A stretch of DNA of 64,000 nt from Streblospio benedicti (GCA_019095985.1 CM032660.1:31450828-31514827), one strand, 5' to 3'. Positions 44,479-57,040 are shown, numbered from the stretch's first letter. Notes: generated by a model from the sequence alone, not told the origin. Made by a program: numbers and translations.

Positions 44479-46179
44479 TAAATCTCCCGGACGAAGTCCA
44501 GGGGAGATTTCTAGCTTTAGTGCTGTCCGTCTGTATGTCTATCTGTATGTCCGCGTCCACATGCTTAAAAATTTTTGAACACCATGAGAGCTTTGGCCTA
44601 AATATGTTTAGTTTGAACAATCGTATGTCTCAAAAAATTTTTTTGTACTTTGGCCTACAAATATCTTGTTACCACACTTTAGGGAGAAGTATTTGGCCGA
44701 TTGTCGCCAAAACTTCATTTGTAGCTTCGATGTACTACTCTCCAGACCTGATTAGATTTTGGTGTACTTTGGCCTACTTTTGATGAAGTTACGATGTGTT
44801 TTAAAAAAATATTATTACGTAATTGTGTTTATCTGTCTCCTGGGAACAGTTTATGACTTATCATCACCAAACTTGACATTTGGTATGTCTATATCACTCT
44901 CCTCACGTGATTTGATATTGGTGTACTTTGGCCTACTTTTGAACTTACGAGCGTTACGTAATAAACCTTGTTAACACTCTACAGGGAAAAGTATTTGAGC
45001 TATGGTCACCAAACTTCATATTTAGCTTTGTTGTACTACTCTCCAGAGCTGATTAGATTTTGGTGTACTTTGGCCTACTTTTGATGAAGTTACGATGATT
45101 TAATTATTACGTAATTGTGTTTATCTGTCTCCTGGGAACAGTTTATGACTTATCATCACCAAACTTGACATTTGGTATGTCTATATCACTCTCCTCACTT
45201 GATTTGATATTGGTGTACTTTGGCCTACTTTTGAACTTACGAGTGTTACGTAATAAACCTTGTTAACACTCTACAGGGAAAGGTATTTGAGCTATGGTCA
45301 CCAAACTTCATATTTAGCTTTGTTGTACTACTCTCCAGAGGTGATTAGATTTTGGTGTACTTTGGCCTACTTTTGATGAAGTTACGATGATTTAATTATT
45401 ACGTAATTGTGTTTATCTGTCTCCTGGGAACAGTTTATGACTTATCATCACCAAACTTGACATTTGGTATGTCTATATCACTCTCCTCATGTGATTTGAT
45501 ATTGGTGTACTTTGGCCTACTTTTGAACTTACGAGCGTTACGTAATAAACCTTGTTAACACTCTACAGGGAGAAGTATTTGACCTATGGTCACCAAACTT
45601 CATATTTAGCTTCGTTGTACCACTCTCTAGAGCTGATCAGATTTTGATGTACTTTGGCCTACTTTTGATGAAGTTACGATGTGTTTTTAAAAACAAATTA
45701 TTACGTAATTGTGATTATCTGTCTTGTGGGAACAGTTTATGACTTATCATCACCAAACTTGACATTTGATATGTCCATATCACTCTCCTCACGTGATTTG
45801 ATATTGGTATAATTTGGCCTACTTTTTGAACTTACGAAATTACATAATAAACCTTGTTAACACTCTACAGGGAGAAGTATTTGACCTATGGTCACCAAAC
45901 TTCATATCTAGCTTCGTTGTACCTCTCTCCAGTGCTGATGAGATTTTGGTGTACTTTGGGCCTTTTGATCAAATTACCATGTGTTTTTTTTTTAAACAAA
46001 TTATTACAATTTGTGTTTATCTGTCTCCTGGGAAGACTTTATTACCTATCATCACCAAAACTTGACATTTTGTATGACTATGTCACTCTCCTCACGTGAT
46101 TTGATATTTGAGTACTTTGGCCTACTTTTCAAAAATGGCCTGATCGGGGAAATGGCCTGATCAGGGAAGGGGAGATTTA
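44479..46179 (+). repeat. Satellite-bearing element with TAAATCTCCC ends, copy 2
   Basis: Inverted ends TAAATCTCCC and GGGGAGATTTA bound 1.7 kb. Inside, a ~295-bp unit repeats, marked by AATAAACCTTGTTAACACTC at about 44960, 45252, 45547 and 45848. Each unit has two related halves (TTTGACCTATGGTCACCAAA and GACTTATCATCACCAAACTT). Non-coding. Probably a non-autonomous DNA element that has captured or amplified a satellite. Confidence 0.8.
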
Positions 46180-46233
46180 CGGCGTTCCCGACGACTACTC
46201 GTTAATCCAGGTTTCTAAAGAATAAATAAATCA

Positions 46234-47099
46234 TCACTCTGTGGAACTTATGTTTTCATGTTTTAAATAATATTCTTTAAATGGCCTGTGATTATAATTT
46301 TTTTTTTTCATTCACAAGTCGTTTTTACACATTGCCATACACAAAAATATATCCTGGTATATTATTTACCTTGACACGTAAGATGAAACAAAAGCTTCCT
46401 TGTCTGCTACGGCTTCATAAGAAGAGGATAGTGGGCCTGGAATGTTTTGCTTCAGGTCATCGATTGACATTTTTAATGTTTTTGGTGATGCCCTGTATGC
46501 CTCAAATAGGGAAGTTATCATTTCCTCTGCATAGTCTAAGAACATAACATGTTATATTGTTAATCATTTTGACTCCTGCTGTTGTAACATAATTAATTGG
46601 AGAGAAATGTTGGAATATAAAGATAAATAAAATCACCAAAAGTGGCAGCTTCTTTCACTATTTGCACGGATGGTTTTCCTTTTTTTGCCTTTTTGAACAC
46701 TATGTTGTGGCCTACTCCACTCCTGTTTGTGTTTTCATTCAAATGTAACGCGCACAGTGCTGTGCTGGAAGAATATATGGAAAAAGTAGAATTATAAAGA
46801 TAGAATTATGAAATACAACTGCGAGTAGTACATTGAAATCAAAATAGAAGATTCTGGTGTGGACCATATTCCTGGATTTGTGATAATATATTTCTGGATT
46901 TTTTTATGCATTCCTTATAATGACTTGCAATTGTCAATTACCTAGTATGATAAACATGAACATATATTGCAGCTTACCGTGCAACCATTCCAATGTATGA
47001 AAAGGCAGTTTTTTTCGGGATAAACATGCCCATCACACTATGGTAGGACTCAAGGTTGGAAGTTTGGGCCTCTTGTGACATACCTTCAGATCCTTTGGG
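46234..47099 (-). CDS. Multi-exon gene (THAP-associated C-terminal domain family)
   Basis: Four exons on the minus strand with matching splice phases: about 47099-46978 (donor CG|GTAAGC), 46764-46637 (TTCCAG| ... G|GTGATT), 46535-46370 (CTTAG| ... AAG|GTAAAT) and 46285-46234 (ATCACAG| ... TGA). Introns are 213, 101 and 84 bases. The product includes AQTSNLESYHSVMGMFIPKK, AFSYIGMVARTALCALHLNE, VQIVKEAATFDYAEEMITSL, then IPGPLSSSYEAVADKEAF. The LES-H ... F-P-K ... FSY-GM--R--LA-LH-NEN pattern is a C-terminal domain I recall from uncharacterised animal proteins, some with zinc fingers. The 5' part is incomplete: the THAP start just upstream is in another frame. Function unknown. Confidence 0.6.
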
Positions 47100-47167
47100 A
47101 AATCAAACAATGAGTATCCGTCTTTGCTCTCATTGCTACACCCTCCTACAATACACCTTCTTGGCAT
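47084..47167 (-). CDS. THAP zinc-finger first exon
   Basis: ATG at 47167 opens 28 codons, MPRRCIVGGCSNESKDGYSL followed by FDFPKDLK, ending at a strong donor AAG|GTATGT. This is the start of a THAP domain (MP-x-C-x4-C ... FPKD), a C2CH DNA-binding zinc finger found in host regulators and in P-element/Kolobok transposases. The exon carrying the rest of the domain (W, C-x2-H, AVPTIF) is not seen downstream. It overlaps the start of the neighbouring exon in another frame, so the two may belong to alternative transcripts, or a frameshift separates them. Confidence 0.65.
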
Positions 47168-47169
47168 TT

Positions 47170-48235
47170 TCTCTTCTGAATCAAAGAGAAAAAAAAGTAT
47201 CTAGATGAGTGAACCCACTACAATTTTCATATATACATAAAAAATGAAACCAAAATTATAAAAGATGTCTGTATAGGTTGTTGTAGTTACTTTATGAACA
47301 TGTGTGATATCTAGTTTCCCTATGATTCGTGTACAAAAGCATGTACAAAAACCTGGACATTTTCCAGCTTGCGAGCGTTGCTGTGCGCATTCAGCCAATT
47401 CAGAGATCACTTTTTAAAACTATTGTGTTGTGTTTTCTATAGCATCAATTCATATAACAATAATGTCCTTTATACAAAATTGCCTGTTGTTTCTTATTTT
47501 CACTATTTCAACACGAATTACTAAATAGTTTTTGCTGTAATATTCTGCAAACGTCGTCACAATTATGCGAACCGAGTCCCAACTGTCAATGTGGCTATGC
47601 ACTTAGTTGATGATTAAAATAAACTAATTGGACTGTGCAATTAATTAGACTTGTATATATGGATAGAATAGCATACCTCCACAGATTATTTCCATAGTAA
47701 CTATATTATGATTGAACGATTTATAGCTGAAATATCAGTAAATATCTATCTTCCCCGTTACTAAAAGTCTTATTGCCATTGTCAAATTCCTGTAGACTAG
47801 ATCTAGATTCTATAGTATAATTACGAACACAAAATGCTAATTATATGAAACATTGTCACATTTAGCTATGCTAGTATTACATTCCACTGTTGGACAGGAA
47901 AAATGTGTTCATGTACCTAACTGGAACACAAAATTTGAACAAAACAAGTTAGAGGTTTACTTACCAATCACTGTAAAAACTGTGAAAAAGTAGTATGCTG
48001 CACTGTTTACTTCAAGTTATGACGTCACAAATATGCAAATGAGACATGTGGGGCCACCTGGTGGCGTTTCAAATAAAAGCTAATTTATGAAGTAATTAGC
48101 AATGTGAAAATTTTTTCAAAAATTTTTAAATTTTATTTTAGTGTTTGTTTTCATCATAAGGCCAGTTTGGTTGACGGCAAATTTTTTTCTAAGGCTCTTT
48201 AAGGCATGCACCACCTGATGTTACGAAAGATATCA
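47170..48235. other. No gene recognised
   Basis: AT-rich DNA upstream of the THAP start. It may hold the promoter of the minus-strand gene, but no clear element is visible. Confidence 0.35.
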
Positions 48236-48239
48236 TGAA

Positions 48240-49912
48240 AGCTAAGGAAATTGGTGAAGCCAAGCTGCAACAGTTTATGGGCCAACGATTGTCCAATGAT
48301 GACAACAGTCAGTTGTTCCATGTCAAATTAAGCAAATCTAAACTATAAACATTCAGCGCTATCAAGCCTATAAAAAGAGTAGTGAAAATTAAAGAAAAAG
48401 AGACCATACTGAAAGCTGATAAAAATTTATTTGCTCACATGATTTTGATTGCGTAAAATCTTAACCTTCACATCAGAGATGTACTGTGCCATCCATGGGG
48501 TCCAATTCCTTGGGCATTGGCATGTATGGATGGACTTCCAAGGAAGACCAATAAAGCTGTGCTTGGAAAAGAAGTTGCCAAAGGAATAGAGCACGCAGAA
48601 AATATTCAAATGCCATCTGTGTCAATAATAGATGGTATGAGCATTGTTCAGAAAATTTCAGGAGACAAAAAGACTCTGGCTGAAATATCTGCTTTAGTCC
48701 TCTTATATGGCATACAAGAGGGTGGGTCAAGCAGACAAATAGATTTTGTATTTAATGTGTATAAAGAAAGGTCTATCAAGGATTCTGAAAGGATTTTGAG
48801 GGGTGGGACAAAAAATACAAAGTATAGAAATATGGCAAGTGGTCATAAAATAATGCAATGGAAGGAATTTCTGAAAGTAAATGAAAACAAAAATGGAATG
48901 ATAACATTTATGATTACAGAATGGCAAAAGGAACACAACATAGCAAAATTACTTAGAAAGATCGTATATGCAACTTATCAAGATAATTGTGTCAAGATCA
49001 CGATAGAGAAATGTGAAATGGTCGATGAGTTGAAATGCAACCATGAGGAGGCTGATACAAGAATGATTCTTCATGCCATTCATTCTGCCCAGTTCAACTA
49101 TGAAGCAATAATCATTCACTCAGAAGATACTGATGTAAGACTCCTTGCAATATACTATGCAGCTCATGTTGGTGTTCCACTGTTTAAAAAAACTACTACT
49201 TCAATCAGAATAACATACATGTATCTTGATGTTACCAACATGTCAACTGTACATGACTTAGATGTGAGATCCCTTCCAGCTTACCATGCCTTTACAGGTT
49301 GCGATAGCGTAAGTTTTTTTGCAGGCAAAGGGAAGCTCAATGGTTTCAAGCTGCTAAAGCAAAGCAAAGAACATCAAACAACATTTCAAATGCTCGGCAA
49401 CAACTGGGATGTGGATGATAACCTGTACTTAAGACTAGAGGGTTTTACATGTAAGCTCTATGGTTATAATTGCAGTGATATTAATGACATCAGGTACGCC
49501 ATGTTTTTAGAAAAAAAAGGTAAAATTGACTCGTTCCAGCTACCACCATGTAAAGACACCCTCAAAATGCACTGCCTTCATGCTTGTTATCAAGCATGCC
49601 CACGTCCCAATGCCCCAGACACCTAGTCCTGAAAACATGGGATGGATCAGTTAAGGAGACAGTGACTCTGAGAATGTGAGTGTACTCAAATGCGGGTGGA
49701 TGAAAGGCAAGGCAGCTCCGTAGGCTGTCCTTGATCTCATGGCATGTTCCTGCAAAAAGGAATGGAAGAACGGTGACTGTCCATGCGTAACAAACGGTCT
49801 GAAATGCACGGATATGTACAAAAATACATCATGTGAAAACCAATGTCTAGAAGATGATGTGGATGATGATGTTAGCTCTGATGATAATTATGATTCTGAT
49901 GGTTGTTATTGA
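48240..49912 (+). pseudogene. XPG-like nuclease fold with CXC tail, best-preserved copy
   Basis: A 369-residue frame (48517-49626) with upstream and downstream pieces in other frames. Motifs in order: SIIDGMSIVQ (D39), FVFNVYKERSIKDSERILRG (position 80 is N where I expect D), HEEADTRM (E177/E178, D180), HSEDTDVRLL (D204, D206) and FTGCDSVSFFAGKGK (D263). This matches the order and spacing of FEN1/XPG acidic residues D34, D86, E158/E160, D179/D181 and D233, so I read it as a PIN-like 5'-nuclease fold. LPPCKDTLKMHCLHACYQA follows. A separate frame (about 49739-49912) holds CSCKKEWKNGDCPC and GLKC, a CXC-type metal-binding tail with an acidic end. At least one break separates the tail from the core. 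Biological role unknown. Confidence 0.65.
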
Positions 49913-51750
49913 CTACTTTGTTTCTGTCTCTGTATTGTAATTTTTGCAAACATTTCACATAGAATTAAATATGATTTAAGATAATGAAATCTTGAATTGA
50001 TAGGATTTTGCATGAATTAATTGTAATTTTCCATGTGCCCATTTTGAATATTAATTTTAGCTGCCTTCTTGTTTTGTTAATTGCTATGATAAATGTTGAT
50101 ATTGATGTTTTATTATATACATTAATCACTTTTAATGACTTACCACAATCTTTAACAATAAAAGTACAACACAACAAAAAATGATAGTTGTTTGAATTAT
50201 TGACATCCTGTACATGAAAGTTATTAAATGAAAGTTATCAAAACAGGTGTTCAATGATTAAAGGTTTGCATCATATATACAAAAGAACAAATATTTACTG
50301 CTGTAATATTAATATGATTTTAGTCAACAACATGTAATAGCATGTCTTACGACTTACGATAGTTAACTGTGGTCACAGCTTCAGTCTTGTCACAAGTTGT
50401 GTCACAAGTTTAGTGACGGCCATCTTTAATGTTGGTGGCCATCTTGAATCTATTCATCAATATGCCAAAATTTACCACCAAGTATTGCATGTCCAGAAAC
50501 ATGCAAAAATCAATGCAATTTTTATGATATATATCTTGCAACAAACCTGGACAGTCCCCTTTTTACATTATACACTGGTTGTCATGGTAATATGCAAATA
50601 TCTCCTTTAACCCATTACCCCTCACGTTTTATTACATGACAGCCCTTGTATCCTCGCAAATATTTGCAGCGTAGCGCGTATAAAATCTTTCCATTTGTCG
50701 GAGCTGCATTGCCAAATTTAAACTACCATAATTTCCTTAAAAATGCTTGTATTTGAACAATCTTTTCACTAAAATACAAAGCAGCCATTTAGGCTTACCC
50801 CAGTCCCAATTTCACAAATGTTTTCAAACAAGCAACACATTTCCAATGGCCATGTTCGGATCGGTTAGGACTGCGGTAAAATACCAGCTTTGCAGCGTAG
50901 TTTCGAATAAATAAATCACGGTAATTTAGAAAATAATTAAAAATATTTATCGGGTGTTTTTGGAATTCATTTCTATATCATAATAAAGCTTAAGTTTTAG
51001 AAACACAAATATGTATTTCTCATCAAGATTGAACCATTATGAGTATGTCTACAACGCGATCAAACATTGGTGTTTTTCCATTTAGTGCGATATGCGCAAA
51101 CATGGCGCCTGTGTAAGTGCAAATTATTGCTGTCAAATGAAACTTTTATATATTCTCTTAAAATAAAAGCTAAACATTAAAATAAATTATACACGATGAT
51201 TCCTCATACGGTTTTACATATAGTAATCTAGTTTTAATCATGATGGCACCGCTCCTATACCCCAAACGAATGACTTGTGTAATGAAGCTTTTGACAGCCA
51301 AACACGTGAAATCAGCCGGCCGGTTTAGGCCGATTTGAGGGAGAGGGCCCAAGGCCGGTTTAGGCCGTTTTGAGGGGTAAAGGGTTAAGCTACCAGGTCC
51401 ACACTTCTATCATACCTTAAAATAAAGCTAAAATCAATACCTACAAAATGATATATGATAGCCCTTGAACAATTTCTGGTACCGATTTTCACTCCAGCTG
51501 ACGGAGTATTCTACTGATAAATCAAGGATAGGCATCCTCTTATTCTCATACTTCGATGGGTAGTCAGTTTCAGTGTGCATAATACAACAAAATAAAGATG
51601 TCAATGTCTTGACATTTCACAATAACCTATCATAACCCTGATCTTGTGCATATTGTATGTACAACATTGTGTTGTTGTACTCTTAACTGTACTAGTTAGA
51701 GTACAACAACACAATGAGGCCAATTGCTATATTTCACCATAGACAATTAA
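49913..51750. other. No gene recognised; small repeats
   Basis: AT-rich. GGCCATCTTTAATG and GGCCATCTTGAATC (50418-50450) echo the AAGATGGC motif. GCCGGTTTAGGCCG-type words occur twice near 51318-51372. No coding region was identified. Confidence 0.35.
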
Positions 51751-51751
51751 C

Positions 51752-52140
51752 TCAATGTATGTACAACACTGTTCTTGTGTCTATCTCCTCCTGGTCAGAT
51801 TGAATAATGTGCACTTCCTCCTCGCTTGTAGCAACTCCATCATTGGATGTAAGCTTGAAAGCCTTCCCTTCAACAACAAGAAAGACACTTCTCTTCTTTA
51901 GATTTGAAGCTGCTGCATCACTGCGCCATACCTTGTGCATCAGAGCAAATAGCTGTAGCTTGTTTGAGTCGTTTTTCAAAAATGATTTGAAGTCTGCTGG
52001 CCTTCTTGTGTTGATGCCTCCAATGAGTAAAGTGTCTCCACATCCTCTACGCTGTCTTTCTTGACATTTCACAGAATCTCTGAGGTACATGTCTGTAGAG
52101 AAAATCACATTCTCCGTGTTGAGGTAGCTGGTACAAAAGT
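51752..52140 (-). pseudogene. XPG-like/CXC family, middle fragment
   Basis: The minus strand gives GGINTRRPADFKSFLKNDSN, then KVWRSDAAASN, VFLVVEGKAFKLTS and DQEEIDTRTVLYIH. The last is the EEADTR box (second acidic pair) of the nuclease-like fold seen at 48240-49912. It joins directly onto the dispersed repeat at 52141-53225. The DTD, GCD and CXC parts are missing. Confidence 0.6.
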
Positions 52141-53225
52141 TTTAAGCTTATGTGTTTGAATGTTTCTGGAATATCAGTTAAAACATACAAACGTGCATTT
52201 TTGACCCATATATTATTAAAGCCTGATATCTTAGCTTTAATTTTTGACATGTTGGATGTTATACAACCTTGACAATAAAAAGTTATGGATATTTTAGTAT
52301 TGAAGGGTCGGAGAAAAAAATCAGAAAAACTGAAACACCCTTCCACTGATTTAATTAGCTCTTATATGAAAACTAAGATGTGTACACAGGCTTATATGGT
52401 GTCATTTTAAAGCTAATTGATTGGCCTTTCTATGAAAAGTATTTTCTGTTGGAATATATACATACAGTGCTGGAGCGAGGTCACTGAAGCAGCCTGGTAA
52501 CACGAAACGTGGTGCATTGATTTTGGGCTAGTACATTAACATATTTATTGAAAAGCCTGTATGCTGATATAGCCATTAAAATGGTGTTTATTGAAAAGTA
52601 TACTCATTTAGAAACAAAATGACATACACCTCACTACCGTAGGCCCTCTAGTATTGATTTTATGATTAATTGTTTACCCCTACCCCTAAATTGCGATTTT
52701 GACCCAAATGTACTAAAAATGCATATATACAGACTTTTTCTTATAAAAGGTTATTTCATATATTCTTTTCATCATGTGCAATAACCAAATATGGTAGATG
52801 GTGAGTGTTTTTATCAAAATATGAGGTTAATGGCTATCATACAGCATCAAAGGTAACAAAAATGGCATTTATTTGGGTTCGAGTGGGTTGTAAAAAAGTT
52901 AGTCAATTATTGGCAACTATATGAACATAGTGCAAATATTGCGTGATTATTTAAACAGCATGGTAAGTTTTATTTTAAAAATATTCATGAAAAATAATGA
53001 TTATAGCATACTTGTCAATTTTTGAAATAATGCAAAGAATATTTGTTTCACAACTTTTTCCCTAATGCCTGTTTGTGGGACCATTCCGGCTACATGCCCA
53101 TGTGCATCTTTGGATCCAATAATAAGGCCTAGTTGATCCAAATTGCTACTGTGACGAAAGTGTGTTGTAGGGCTTCCTGTGCCCAGGTTCATTGCAACAT
53201 GACCCCAGGGTACAAAACAACCTCT
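52141..53225 (-). repeat. Dispersed repeat, copy 2 (uninterrupted)
   Basis: Inverted, continuous counterpart of 3012-3776, 7390-7440 and 10984-11240. It serves as the empty-site reference for both insertions in copy 1. It is non-coding except where it passes into the CXC-family fragment near 52140. Confidence 0.8.
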
Positions 53226-53600
53226 AAAAGTTGCACTGGCCTAGGTATAAGATCCATACTTATGAACACCTCGACAGCCACGTTCCCTTTACTTTGCACA
53301 TATATGGCCACTGTAGCACCAGTACTCTCTGGTACCGGGTCTGGGCAGAATAGCTACAGTTTACTGTTAGAAGCTGGATAGACAGCTTATAAGTTTGGCA
53401 ACCTATTCCCAGTGGGAGTAGGTCCTTTTAAATATTACTGTCTCTCCAAGATTTAGTCGACGGCTTTCCTCCCTCACGGTGGACCTACTCTCGCATGGTC
53501 GTGTGTAGGAGACACCCATACAAACCATGTTAGCACTGGTACAAAGTCCCCCATGCTTGGGAGCCCCTCGTGAACCCAAGGAATGTTACCACCATAAGGT
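53226..53600 (+). repeat. Diverged repeat pair, member 1 (other at 56626-56940)
   Basis: AGTTGCACTGGCCTAGGTAT, CAGTACTCTCTGGTACCGGG, TTGGCAACCTATTCCC and CCCTCGTGAACCCAAGG recur in diverged form and the same order at 56626-56940. No coding frame. Probably an old transposon or untranslated-region repeat. Confidence 0.6.
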
Positions 53601-54127
53601 CATACAGGTAACCTGTACTCAAACTAGTGGTGCACATGTTAGAAATGATACACAATGAGGAGCGGTCAGTTAGTAAACCACTATGATCCACTGGGGTTGA
53701 AGCAGCATGAATTACACTCGTTGCTAGCCCGAGGCATGGCTCTGCCTTCCTGGCTGAGGGAGTGGCTTTATCCACACAGACAATTTCGTTGACACTGCAA
53801 CTACAATATCAACTACTGCAAGTCTGGGATATAGGGCTGATGAGTCTGGGAAATGTCTCAGTCGTCCAAAGGGCAATTGCACAGCCTCTCCATCGACATG
53901 CCTAAGGAGGAACTTCTGATTGAAGTCCTCAGTCATTGAGTCCTCTAATGCTACATTTGGCTCCTGCTGGGGTGTTCCTGCTTTTTATCATGATCACTTT
54001 AAAGTATTCGTCACTGTATACTCAGTGGTCTTCCCTGGGGTTGTGCGTGCATACATGAATGTCTCGCAGTTCACATCTTCAAAGATTACTCCAAAGGTGC
54101 CTGACACCAGCTGTACACCAGACCTGG

Positions 54128-55290
54128 GGTCAATTATAATTGTAATTGGTGTAATTGTAATTAATTACACTTTCCCCCATAATTGTAATTGTAATTGACC
54201 ATTTCACATCTGCCGTAATTGTAATTGACCATTTCAGACATGCCATAATTGTAATTGTAATTGACCATTTCACATATGCTGTAATGGAAATTGTAAATGT
54301 ATTTGACTTTCAGTTCAAACTCGATTTCGTCAAGATTGATAAATTTGTGTACTGGTCACATCTCACTATGCTTACAAAGTTGGTTCAAAGTTAAGTTAAC
54401 ACTCCAAGAACAATGCCTGTTAGGTAACTTGCATTGTCAGCTTTCTTTAATGTTTTGTTCACTTTATACAGTGCACACTGAATGAACATTTGTAAATCAC
54501 TATGAAATTTCTTTGACTGTAAGTTAAACTTGAAATTCTTATCTAAATATATTTCTTTATAATTTGGCATTCATATACCTTGTACTAAAAGATGCAGAAT
54601 TAAAGCAGTAATATCAAACATAAATTTACCTGAATATCTCAACAAGGTTGTCTTTAAAGGACAATAGTGACCAGTTGATAGTTTCTGTTAAATGCTTGCA
54701 AGTGTTAGACATTAGAACAATGACCACAATGTGTGTTCCAACTTCTAACACCTGCATGAATGTCTTAACTGTAACTGCTCTGTAAACAATAAGTGGTCAA
54801 GTACACTGGAGTTGTTTCTTGCCTATTGTTTGCTGGCCTTCCTTAAACACTCCTTAACCACAGGCTAGCATGCAATTACAAGTGTTGTGTACTTCTCTGC
54901 AAATATAACAGGGCTTTCTTGCCTTTGATCTGTGGCCTCCCATAACAGGGGTAATTATGTAAGTATGGAATTAACAAGTGTTGTGTCAACTTTCATGCCA
55001 ATTGCTTTCCTATATAAGCAGATGTCAGGTTTTTCTGATAATCAGATTTTCATGTTCTAGTGTGGATAAACATTGCCATCGAAATAATACATGGGATATT
55101 GATATCATTATATATATGCATAACAAAATGCATTTTAAATTATAATAAAATATCACACATTATTTGAAAAAAAATTTGAAATTGTATTTGAAATTGTAAT
55201 TGACAATTCAAATCGTAAAATTATAATTGTAATTATAATTAAAATTTGCAAACATAATCATAATTGTAATTGCAATTGTAATTGACACTG
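54128..55290. repeat. Possible DNA element with ATTGTAATTG-repeat ends
   Basis: The left end CTGGGGTCAATTATAATTG, followed by several GTAATTGACCATTTCA repeats, and the right end ATTGTAATTGACACTG form imperfect inverted ends about 1.16 kb apart. The interior is unique, with a short G/C-balanced part. No target duplication was seen, so the limits are tentative. Confidence 0.4.
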
Positions 55291-56339
55291 AAAAAAAAGT
55301 AAAACTTTGTAATTCAACATTTTTGACTAAACTTTTAAAAAAAACCTCAACAGTCAAACTTTCATTACGATGCAGCGTCTTTAAGTACATTATACTGAAG
55401 AATGAAGTCTGTAATATCAAGAACTTTTGTAGAATTAGATCATTTTATATTATTATAAACAAACAAAATCTTCTTGTAATAACATTAGCGCATGGCTTCT
55501 TGTGCTGTTTACAATTGATCTGATTTCTTGGGGAGATACGCAGTATATAGTTATTTTCTTGTGAAGTGTTGACAACTTTGCAAGATTTCAAAATAGAAAA
55601 ATCATAAAAAATGCACTTATTCTTAGCTAATAAATTTTTAAATGTCTCATTGAAATGTATTGTTTTTAATTCGAACAGGAATTTCATGGTGGTCTCAGCC
55701 CTTATGTTGAAAGTAATACTCAATAATTGGTATAAATATAATACTAAATATACCACCATACATGAAATCATACTATACATACAAGTATCTTTTCTACCCA
55801 ATAAAAGCCTATACTACCTAATAAGAGCCCTGGGCAAGATTATTCAATTGGAAACCATATTTTCCAAATGAGCCGTGGGCTACAACTCAGAAAGTCTCGG
55901 TACTGGCTGGATTCATTATGTTTAAATTAAACAACACTGTAATCAAAATAGGAATGTTTTCGACACTTTACTAGAAAGCAATATTTGACAAATCAATGAA
56001 TGCAATATTTGACAAATCAATGAATGTTTATGCTCTAGAAATTTGTCTTTTACAATCATACTTGAGATGTAATGCTACAAAAATGACATCTCGGTAAAAA
56101 ATCAAACTACATTGTAGCCTTATCTCCCTTTGAAAAGAGACCACATTTTATGATTTTTCGAACAATTATAGAATTCACTACCAAATATATTCATACACCT
56201 ACAGTGATCACGCATTAGTTGTCATTTTAAGTTGTTTTGTCGGAAAAATTGCAAGAAATTGTTTTATGATTTTATTCAATAGATGTGATGCCCCTCTATC
56301 CCAGAAAAAAAGTCTACCAAAATCACCCAATCCGAAATA
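55291..56339. other. No gene recognised
   Basis: AT-rich. A short direct duplication, GCAATATTTGACAAATCAAT, lies at about 55979 and 56002. No coding motif on either strand. Confidence 0.35.
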
Positions 56340-56545
56340 GTTATTTTTAGACGTTTTTCAAAATGGCCGCCGGGCATATCGGAAAAAATTATGTTTTTTA
56401 TTTTTTAAGCTACATTGATGGAATTTGGGGTTAAAAGGGTCACTAATTCCATTTCCAGTATTACTTTAATGATTTGACCTTATCTTGACCTTCAAATCCA
56501 AGATGGCTGTCACTTACCAAGTGTAGGTTAGATGTTTTACTTTTG
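56340..56545 (-). repeat. Inverted relative of the 5.86-6.09 kb repeat
   Basis: AAAATGGCCGCCGGGCATAT, GGTCACTAATTCCATTTCC and GACCTTATCTTGACCTTCAA are the reverse complement of 5860-6090. This shows that the block there is a dispersed repeat. Confidence 0.7.
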
Positions 56546-56625
56546 AACCTACTGTAACAAAACTCGTTTCGTGTAGTCTCCAGTGCGCGAGAATTGTAGC
56601 ATTTTCGCGTAGTATAAAATTAGTT

Positions 56626-56940
56626 ATAGAAGTTGCACTGGACTAGGTATAGCTTTCCCCGTTACACACACCTTGTTAAGTATTGTTGTTGTCCTTTATT
56701 ATGGCCACAGTAGGATTAGGGACCCAGTACTCTCTGGTACTGGTTTTTGAGCCGATTAGCGGCAGTTCTCCTTTAGCGCTCGTCGGAAGCGATAGGGTTG
56801 GCAACCCATTCCCCTCTGGGGAATGGGCCCTCTTTACACAATTCTACGGAGGTTAACCCGATGGGTGCCTCTCTCAATGTGATCCTGGCTCCTGGTGAGA
56901 AGGCCCTTCGTGAAACCCGGGGTGTCACCAGCACTTGCAA
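56626..56940 (+). repeat. Diverged repeat pair, member 2
   Basis: Counterpart of 53226-53600 in the same orientation, with AGTTGCACTGGACTAGGTAT, CAGTACTCTCTGGTACTGG, TTGGCAACCCATTCCCC and CCCTTCGTGAAACCCGG. Confidence 0.6.
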
Positions 56941-57040
56941 CTTCAGCAGTAGAAACAGAAGCAGTAGAAACAATTCCCTGAAAGTGTTCAATGTTTGTCT
57001 AAGAATTAAAAGAAAGAGATAAATATGTACAATAATACTT

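Noticed and set aside
42351-46065. Many short frames with LVYFGLLLMKLR-type peptides
   Set aside because: They come from the 295-bp satellite units and change frame from unit to unit.
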